DNA from: CAYLHS01 sp964594235
Lineage (GTDB): Bacteria; Actinomycetota; Acidimicrobiia; Spongiisociales; UBA4744
Direction: 5' to 3'
Assembly: GCA_964594235.1 (NCBI GenBank)
Contig: CAZQMF010000032.1
Span: forward strand, 1-18,711
Length of the DNA: 18,711 nucleotides
The position numbers and the translations under genes are program-made. The notes beneath the pieces are model-generated. The model was not told the origin of the DNA. It did no database searches and worked only from the letters and a program-made list of their open reading frames with translations. Below are positions 13,907-18,711 of this stretch, one piece after another. Within the stretch, counting starts at the first letter, position 1; each line of letters starts with the position of its first letter.

Positions 13907-15300
13907 GTGATCTCCAGTACTCGATCGACGGTTGGTGTCTCGTCGAGACGACGAACGGTCTCTTCCATCTCCGCCATGCCGGACTCCGACAACCAGCGTG
14001 AGGCGTTGAGCCGAAACTTCGTGGCAAGCTCTTCGGGGCTCAGAGGGTTCTCCGGGCCGCCGCGGTTGTGGCGAACTCGATGTTCGAACTCGGCTCCCGA
14101 CGTGGTCCGAATCTTCAGAACCCCACCGAAGCTGTTCGGGAACGCCTCGGTGGCCTCCTCGTCTGCGACGCAACGGACCAATCCCGCCAGGCGGAGCCGA
14201 CCCGGATCTCCGATTGTCGCGTCGGTGAAGTCGTCGAGGTAGACGCCAAGGCCACCCCCGCCGAGAAGGGCGGTGGCGACCGTGAAGGGCCCACTGAATT
14301 TTGCCGCATACGGACTCGGTGGATGCGCCTTTTGCTCGGGTGGCTCGGCGATTGTGCGCAATGTCGGCGCGGCAACGCCCAGCTCGATCTCTGCAATGTC
14401 GTTGACGTCGAGGCCTTGAGCCCGCAGCGCGAGAGCTGCGTCGATCCCCGCGTGTGTGAAGTGGTTGGTCGGATACGGTTTGTAATGAACACGCAGTAGT
14501 TCCCACCGGTCTCCGAGACCGCCGATGAGGGCCTCCTCGTCGAATCGGCCCTCGGAGTACGCCCGGAAGAATCCGAAGCGACCCTCCAGCACGGTCGGAG
14601 GGCCAGTGACGCCTCGTGCAGACAACAGGGCAGCAGTGATGCCCGCGTGACCTGCCCACCCGCAGTGCATCCGCTTGACCGAACCTCCGGTGCGGTTGGC
14701 TTCCAGAAGACCAGCTCCCATACTCGCCGCGATGCCGACGGCACTGGCGACGCCGCCCTGGTCCAGTCCCATGAGCACGCCTGCGGCGGCAGCGGCGGCC
14801 AGCGTGCCGCAAATCGAAGTCGCGTGCAGGCCGTTTTCGAAGAAGATGGAGTTCCTGATCAACGGGTCGTACGAGGCGGCGCCAAGTCGCACATTGATCT
14901 CGTCGCCGACCGCGATGGCAACGAGAGCTTCCAAACCGGATGCTCCGACCGCCTGGGCGACGGCCAGCACGGCGGGCACAACCGAAGCAGAGGGGTGCAA
15001 CACCGATGGGAGGTGTGTGTCATCGAAGTCGAGGGCATGGGCGAGGGTACCGTTGACGAGCGCGACGTTCGGGGCGGGAAGATGGGCCGCCTTCCCGAGC
15101 ACCGCAGCTTCCGGTTTGCCTCCCCAGTCCAGCGCCATACCGAGAATCGCGTCGCCGGGTTCGTCGCCCCAGGCGGCCAGCGAATTGCCCAGAACATCGA
15201 GAACCCTCGATTTGGCATCTTCGAGAACGCCGGCGGGCACACCGCGATCGCGAGCTTCGACGGCGAACGCCGCAAGCCGGGCGACCAGCGTTTCAGGCAT
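13903..15300 (-). CDS. MmgE/PrpD family protein (copy 2)
   Basis: A 465-residue MmgE/PrpD protein with the canonical first motif HALDFDDTH (residues 88-96), followed by LHPSASVVPAVLAVAQA. The second-domain landmark HYKPYPTNHFTHAGIDAAL is present. Unlike copy 1 it keeps the intact DD pair, and the two proteins are clearly diverged, suggesting different substrates or steps. Members dehydrate, decarboxylate or isomerise branched polycarboxylates. The ATG at 15300 overlaps the cyclase gene by 8 bp and the stop overlaps the SDR start as ATGA, so it is translated in a coupled chain. In the pathway it could hydrate or isomerise the acid before or after CoA activation; this is an inference. Confidence 0.9.
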   Translation of the reverse strand: MPETLVARLAAFAVEARDRGVPAGVLEDAKSRVLDVLGNSLAAWGDEPGDAILGMALDWGGKPEAAVLGKAAHLPAPNVALVNGTLAHALDFDDTHLPSVLHPSASVVPAVLAVAQAVGASGLEALVAIAVGDEINVRLGAASYDPLIRNSIFFENGLHATSICGTLAAAAAAGVLMGLDQGGVASAVGIAASMGAGLLEANRTGGSVKRMHCGWAGHAGITAALLSARGVTGPPTVLEGRFGFFRAYSEGRFDEEALIGGLGDRWELLRVHYKPYPTNHFTHAGIDAALALRAQGLDVNDIAEIELGVAAPTLRTIAEPPEQKAHPPSPYAAKFSGPFTVATALLGGGGLGVYLDDFTDATIGDPGRLRLAGLVRCVADEEATEAFPNSFGGVLKIRTTSGAEFEHRVRHNRGGPENPLSPEELATKFRLNASRWLSESGMAEMEETVRRLDETPTVDRVLEIT

Positions 15301-16111
15301 CGACCACCGCCAGCGGTCGAACCGGTGATCCGGTAGCGCCGATCAGCTTCAGCGGAGCGAGGATGAACAAGAACTCGAACACGTTTTCCTCGGCAAGACC
15401 GGTGAGATCCATCACTTCGATGATGTGGATCGCAGATTCGACGAGCAGAATGCGATGGACGGGTAGCACACTGTGACCTGCGCCAGGCCTGATGACCTCG
15501 AATGCGATCGTTTCGGCGCCGGCAGCGCGCACATTCCTCTCGGCCAACCAGCGGCCCGCTTCGACCCCGGGCCCGGGCGCACCTCCGCTTTGTCCGCGAA
15601 AAGTCTCAGGGTCGGACCAGTGCACCGGCCATCCGGTTCGGATCAATGCCACTTCGCCCGGGCCGGGCTGCGTACCCGCCCGCTCGGCGGCCGCGTCCAG
15701 GTCGGCTGCGGTCACCTCATACCCCGGCGGTAGCACCTCCTCCTCATGCACGGCGGCGACATCCAGTAGCACGCCCCTACACAGGATCGGAGCGATGGTG
15801 TCGACACCCAACACCGAGAAACCTTCATGGCTCTGCACCGTCGTCGCCTCGATGCCTCCATGCAGTTTGCCGTCGTGGGAGACATGAGCGAGGGAGTCGA
15901 TGTGGGTGCCGACGTGCCCGCCGGTCACGATGATTTCGTTTGCCGCGGAGCCACCGTCGGGGCGCATCATGTCCCCGTGCCGACGCAGTAGCGCCATCTG
16001 GTAGGCCGGATGGTTGGGCGACACGGGCATCCCCCGCTGCATGCCCTGCGCGAGATCGATGATGCGCGCGTTCCGCAGTGCTTCCCAGTCGATACCCAAT
16101 GGTGCGGTCAT
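15293..16111 (-). CDS. Cyclase-family (kynurenine formamidase-like) metal hydrolase
   Basis: A 272-residue protein of the cyclase family, whose best-studied bacterial member is kynurenine formamidase. The diagnostic metal-binding motif HxGTHxDxxxH is complete: H66, G68-T69-H70, D72 and H76 in GGHVGTHIDSLAHVSHDGKLHGG. Other members hydrolyse amides, lactones or formyl groups or isomerise. Its place in an operon with a CoA-transferase, PrpD protein and amidohydrolase suggests amide or lactone hydrolysis on a pathway intermediate; the substrate is not predictable. The ATG at 16111 has AAAGGAA upstream and lies 14 bp after the CoA-transferase stop, and the gene overlaps the PrpD copy by 8 bp. Confidence 0.9.
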   Translation of the reverse strand: MTAPLGIDWEALRNARIIDLAQGMQRGMPVSPNHPAYQMALLRRHGDMMRPDGGSAANEIIVTGGHVGTHIDSLAHVSHDGKLHGGIEATTVQSHEGFSVLGVDTIAPILCRGVLLDVAAVHEEEVLPPGYEVTAADLDAAAERAGTQPGPGEVALIRTGWPVHWSDPETFRGQSGGAPGPGVEAGRWLAERNVRAAGAETIAFEVIRPGAGHSVLPVHRILLVESAIHIIEVMDLTGLAEENVFEFLFILAPLKLIGATGSPVRPLAVVDA

Positions 16112-16125
16112 GGTGATTCCTTTGT

Positions 16126-17316
16126 TCAGATCGTGCCTTCGTCGCGTAGCCGCTGCAGATCCCCGGCGCTGAGCCCCAGTTCGTGACGAAACACGGCTTC
16201 ATTGTCCTCCCCGAGGCGACGGCCGGCCCAGCGGATCTCGCCCGGCGTCTCTGACATGCGAAAGAGAACGTTCTGCATGCGGATGTCACCGAGCTCAGGG
16301 TCCTGGACGGTTGTGATCGAGTCGAGCGCCCGGTACTGGGGATCCTCCATGATCTGCGCGATGTCGTAGATGGGGGCCACCGCCGCCTGCGCCTCCTCGA
16401 ACGCGGCAATCACTTCGTCGAAGTCATATCGGGCGATCCAACCTCCGACGTACTCGTCGAGCAGGTCGGCGTGTTCGGCACGAGTCCGACCTGACGCGAA
16501 CCACGGTTCGTCGATCACTTCGGGATGCCCGACGAGACGCAGTACGCGCTCGGCCACGTTCTGAGCACTGGTCGAGATGGCGACCCACCGGTTGTCACGT
16601 GTCCGATAGGTGTTGCGAGGTGCGTTGTTGACCGACCGATTCCCTGATCGTTCCTGGATGATTCCGAGCTGGTCGTACACGATCGGCTGAGGCCCGAGGA
16701 TCGTCAGGATCGGTTCGATGATGGCCAGGTCGATCACCTGGCCGGTTCCGCCTCTGGCATCACGCCGATACAGCGCCATCAGGATCGCGATGGCCGTCGC
16801 CTGCGCTGCAATACCGTCGGCAAGGCCGAATGGAGGCAAGGTTGGCGGCCCATCCGGTTCGCCTGTGATCGCCGCGAAGCCGCTCATCGACTCGGCGAGC
16901 GTCCCGAATCCGGGACGCTTCGCGTACGGCCCGAACTGGCCGAACCCGGTCACCCGGGCCAAGATCAGTCCAGGATTGACCCCGCGGAGGCGGTCTGGGT
17001 CCAGGTTCCACCGTTCGAGTGTGCCCGGACGGAAATTCTCGATCACGACATCGGCGCCCTCAACGAGACGCAAGAACAGTTCCTGCCCCTCGATCTTGCT
17101 GAGATTGAGCGTGATCGCCCGCTTGTTGCGACCGAGCATCTTCCACCACAACGGCACGCCATCCTTGGCGTGGCCATGGTCTCGGACAGGATCACCTCGA
17201 GGGTGCTCGACCTTGATCACATCGGCGCCAAAGTCGCCGAGGATCGTCGCTGCCAGCGGCCCTGCGAACAGGGTGGCTACGTCGAGAACTCTGACACCTT
17301 CGAGCGCTGAGGACAT
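16126..17316 (-). CDS. CaiB/BaiF family (class III) CoA-transferase
   Basis: A 396-residue class III CoA-transferase. The family opening LEGVRVLDVATLFAGPLAATILGDFGADVIKVEHPRGD, the segment RNKRAITLNLSKIEGQELFLRLVEGADVVIENFRPGTLERW, and GLADGIAAQATAIAILMAL are all present. The last carries D167, aligned with the catalytic aspartate (D169 in formyl-CoA transferase). Such enzymes move CoA from a donor such as succinyl-CoA to a carboxylate. With a CitE-like lyase divergently encoded, the likely acceptor is a hydroxy- or unsaturated dicarboxylate made by the cluster. First gene of the second operon. The operator at 17321-17345 begins 4 bp upstream of the ATG at 17316, overlapping the weak ribosome-binding region. 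Confidence 0.93.
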   Translation of the reverse strand: MSSALEGVRVLDVATLFAGPLAATILGDFGADVIKVEHPRGDPVRDHGHAKDGVPLWWKMLGRNKRAITLNLSKIEGQELFLRLVEGADVVIENFRPGTLERWNLDPDRLRGVNPGLILARVTGFGQFGPYAKRPGFGTLAESMSGFAAITGEPDGPPTLPPFGLADGIAAQATAIAILMALYRRDARGGTGQVIDLAIIEPILTILGPQPIVYDQLGIIQERSGNRSVNNAPRNTYRTRDNRWVAISTSAQNVAERVLRLVGHPEVIDEPWFASGRTRAEHADLLDEYVGGWIARYDFDEVIAAFEEAQAAVAPIYDIAQIMEDPQYRALDSITTVQDPELGDIRMQNVLFRMSETPGEIRWAGRRLGEDNEAVFRHELGLSAGDLQRLRDEGTI

Positions 17317-17320
17317 ACTT

Positions 17321-17345
17321 GTTCCACTAGAGGGAATGACGTTCC
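17321..17345 (+). promoter_or_regulatory. Predicted IclR-type operator, copy 3 (CoA-transferase operon / CoA lyase)
   Basis: Reads GTTCC-N7-GGAAT-N3-GTTCC, with the same internal spacing as the copy at 12007-12031. A further GTTCC occurs at 17364-17368. It lies in the 94-bp gap between the divergent CoA-transferase and CoA-lyase genes, directly upstream of the CoA-transferase start codon and 5 bp before a -10-like TATCAT (17351-17356) for the lyase. Binding could block both directions or, for the lyase, act from the -35 region. Regulation by the IclR protein encoded at 1536-2345 is inferred from motif sharing. Confidence 0.68.
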
Positions 17346-17350
17346 GATAG

Positions 17351-17356
17351 TATCAT
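17351..17356 (+). promoter_or_regulatory. Putative -10 element of the CoA-lyase gene
   Basis: TATCAT, the same hexamer as at 12039-12044 and at a similar distance from the composite operator (5 bp versus 7 bp). The transcript would start near 17363 and carry a leader of about 48 nt containing AGGAGG (17393-17398). On the opposite strand the overlapping GATACT is a candidate -10 for the CoA-transferase operon. Confidence 0.42.
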
Positions 17357-17410
17357 CTGGTACGTTCCGGCACCAGACCTGAACCCGACACGAGGAGGCG
17401 AACGTCGCGC

Positions 17411-18316
17411 ATGACCGCACGAAGCTACCTCTACGTTCCCGGAGATGCACCCGACAAGCTGGCCAAGGCGAGCAAGCGAGGTGCAGACGCGTTGATCCTC
17501 GACCTGGAAGACGCAGTGGCCCCCCCGGCGAAGGCGTCGGCACGGGCCGCCGTCTCGAAGTGGCTCCAGGAGACAGAAGCCGGCCGACCTCCCGTGTGGG
17601 TGCGAATCAACGCGAATCCGGACCTGATGGAGAATGACATTGCGGCCGTCGTGCACCCGGGCCTGAAGGGCATCTACGTCCCGAAGGCAGAAGATGCGGG
17701 CGAGCTCGAAGAGATCGCGAGCCTCCTCCGCCAACTCGAGGCCGTCCGCGAAACGAGCGAGGTCCTCCTTGCACCGATCATTGAAACCGCGGTCGGTTTG
17801 CAGGCGAGCTCCGACCTGGCAGCGGCTCCCCGTGTCTCGCATCTGGCAATGGGTGAAGGTGACCTCGCCGCCGACCTCGGCATTACGGCTTCCGACGACG
17901 AACGAGAGTGGCTGCCGATCCGAAGCCAGGTCGTCATTGCCAGCGCAGCAGCGGGCATTCAACCGCCCTCGGGACCTGCGTTCCTCGACATCCCGAACCT
18001 CGAGGCTCTGCGCGCCTCCACGAAGCGTCTCCACCGACTGGGGTTCCGTGGACGTTCGGCGATCCATCCCGCCCAGATTCCGGTGATCAACGAGGTGTTT
18101 ACACCCTCCGAAGCCGAAGTCGCAGCCGCCCGCAGGGTCGTGGAGCTCTACGATGATGCGATCTCTCACGGATCAGGGGTGATAGTCGATGATCAAGGCC
18201 GGATGATCGACGAGCCGATAGCCCGCACAGCACGGCGAATCCTGCTGAGAGCCGAGCTTGCCGCTGGATCAGTAGAACTTCAGCGGGAAGCTTCGACAGA
18301 GTCCGTCAACACGTAG
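17411..18316 (+). CDS. HpcH/HpaI-family CoA-ester lyase (CitE/malyl-CoA lyase-like)
   Basis: A 301-residue TIM-barrel lyase of the CitE/malyl-CoA lyase family, which cleaves beta-hydroxy acyl-CoA dicarboxylates into an acyl-CoA and a 2-oxo acid. Typical motifs appear in order: RSYLYVPGD (4-12), LILDLEDAV (28-36), WVRIN with R65, IETAVGL with the metal ligand E125, GEGDLAADLG with the metal ligand D151, and RSAIHPAQI (215-223). The ATG at 17411 has AGGAGG 12 nt upstream, a longer than ideal spacing, but no alternative start in frame is better. It is transcribed away from the CoA-transferase operon across a shared operator, suggesting that transferase and lyase perform consecutive steps. Its last 37 bp overlap the convergent EthD-like gene. 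Confidence 0.92.
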   Translation: MTARSYLYVPGDAPDKLAKASKRGADALILDLEDAVAPPAKASARAAVSKWLQETEAGRPPVWVRINANPDLMENDIAAVVHPGLKGIYVPKAEDAGELEEIASLLRQLEAVRETSEVLLAPIIETAVGLQASSDLAAAPRVSHLAMGEGDLAADLGITASDDEREWLPIRSQVVIASAAAGIQPPSGPAFLDIPNLEALRASTKRLHRLGFRGRSAIHPAQIPVINEVFTPSEAEVAAARRVVELYDDAISHGSGVIVDDQGRMIDEPIARTARRILLRAELAAGSVELQREASTESVNT

Positions 18317-18642
18317 AACCGGAACTCCGTTCTCCCCGCGGGACCCCGCTCCGGCGGAATCGGATGTTCGCGGAACCACCCCAGATACCGCTCATACGCT
18401 TCATGATCGGCGAAATGCAGCTCGGCGATCCGGTAGAAGGTCTCCGGTTCCCTCGCAGTGGGAGAACCAGCGCTCGTGGAAAGCACAGGCCGCACCACCG
18501 TGTTGAACACGAGCCGATCCACATACGGATTGGCAAGAAGGTCGGGAACGTGAACATCCCAGAGCCACCGATCGTAGTCCTCTTTGGACACACCTTCGAC
18601 AAGGTCGTAGCCCAGAATGGCCTTCACCATCGACGCGCGCAC
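18280..18642 (-). CDS. EthD/Dabb-like small dimeric alpha-beta barrel protein
   Basis: A 120-residue protein with the look of the EthD / dimeric alpha-beta barrel families: MVKAILGYDLVEGVSKEDYDRWLWDVHVPDLL, the conserved H in the DVHVPDL segment, YRIAELHFADHEAYERYLGW and a terminal strand FRFYVLTDS. Functions in these families range from stress proteins and isomerases to oxidative helper proteins, so none is assigned. The start is the GTG at 18642 because AAGGAGG lies exactly 5 nt upstream; the ATG at 18630 is an internal alternative. The gene runs tail-to-tail into the CoA-lyase gene with a 37-bp overlap of coding sequence. Its promoter may lie in 18655-18711, but no clear element was seen there and no copy of the cluster operator. 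Confidence 0.8.
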   Translation of the reverse strand: MRASMVKAILGYDLVEGVSKEDYDRWLWDVHVPDLLANPYVDRLVFNTVVRPVLSTSAGSPTAREPETFYRIAELHFADHEAYERYLGWFREHPIPPERGPAGRTEFRFYVLTDSVEASR

Positions 18643-18711
18643 CGATGCCTCCTTGATCCGGTTGCCGACCGTAGCACGAAAGCCGGAGCTCGATGGCGCC
18701 CATACTGTTGA

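Noticed and set aside
13907..14812. Upstream extension of the SDR frame to 550 residues
   Set aside because: The added region is a shadow of the PrpD gene on the same strand and is Arg-rich. The SDR fold begins exactly at the ATG at 13906, with an ATGA overlap.

Overview
The window is GC-rich bacterial DNA that reads as an actinobacterial genome, most like class Acidimicrobiia. The pointers are a lipoprotein solute-binding protein with a long Thr/Ala linker, frequent GTG and TTG starts, many ATGA stop/start overlaps, one apparently leaderless gene, and a small protein beginning MTKDHGPAIKDDEQYEALRE. The taxonomic call is an inference from style, not from a marker gene.

Layout. At the left edge lie the start of a small conserved protein (1-67, minus) and a zinc-ribbon MBL-fold protein (276-1079, minus). 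A gene-poor stretch (1080-1535) leads into an IclR-family regulator overlapping a hydantoinase/dihydropyrimidinase-type amidohydrolase (1536-3765, plus). Converging on that pair is an eight-gene minus-strand operon read from 11986 down to 3776: LIV-type substrate-binding lipoprotein, LivH, LivM, LivG, LivF, MmgE/PrpD protein, hydantoin-racemase-like protein and FAD-dependent oxidoreductase. Divergent from it is a small SnoaL-like gene (12052-12471, plus). A second, five-gene minus-strand operon runs from 17316 down to 12474: CaiB/BaiF CoA-transferase, cyclase-family hydrolase, a second MmgE/PrpD protein, an SDR-fold protein and an isochorismatase-family amidohydrolase. Divergent from this is a CitE/HpcH-type CoA-ester lyase (17411-18316, plus), which overlaps tail-to-tail with an EthD/Dabb-like protein (18280-18642, minus).

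How the genes fit together. They look like one import-and-catabolism system. The transporter would bring in a small amide-type compound. The hydantoinase would open a cyclic amide, imide or ureide ring, with the racemase interconverting enantiomers. The isochorismatase-type amidase would remove the carbamoyl or amide group. The flavoprotein and PrpD-family enzymes would reduce, isomerise or hydrate the resulting acid, the CoA-transferase would activate it, and the lyase would cleave it into central metabolites. The exact substrate cannot be read from the sequence.

The strongest non-coding signal is a shared composite operator, GTTYC-N7-GRAAY-N3-GTWCC. It occurs at all three promoter regions of the cluster (1471-1495, 12007-12031, 17321-17345) with identical internal spacing, each just upstream of a plausible -10 element. 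An inverted pair plus a third half-site is the operator architecture known for some IclR-family regulators, so the IclR protein encoded here probably controls the whole cluster. A second unusual signal is a perfect 38-bp palindrome (10586-10623) inside the start of livH, directly after the binding-protein gene. No RNA genes, insertion sequences or CRISPR arrays were seen.
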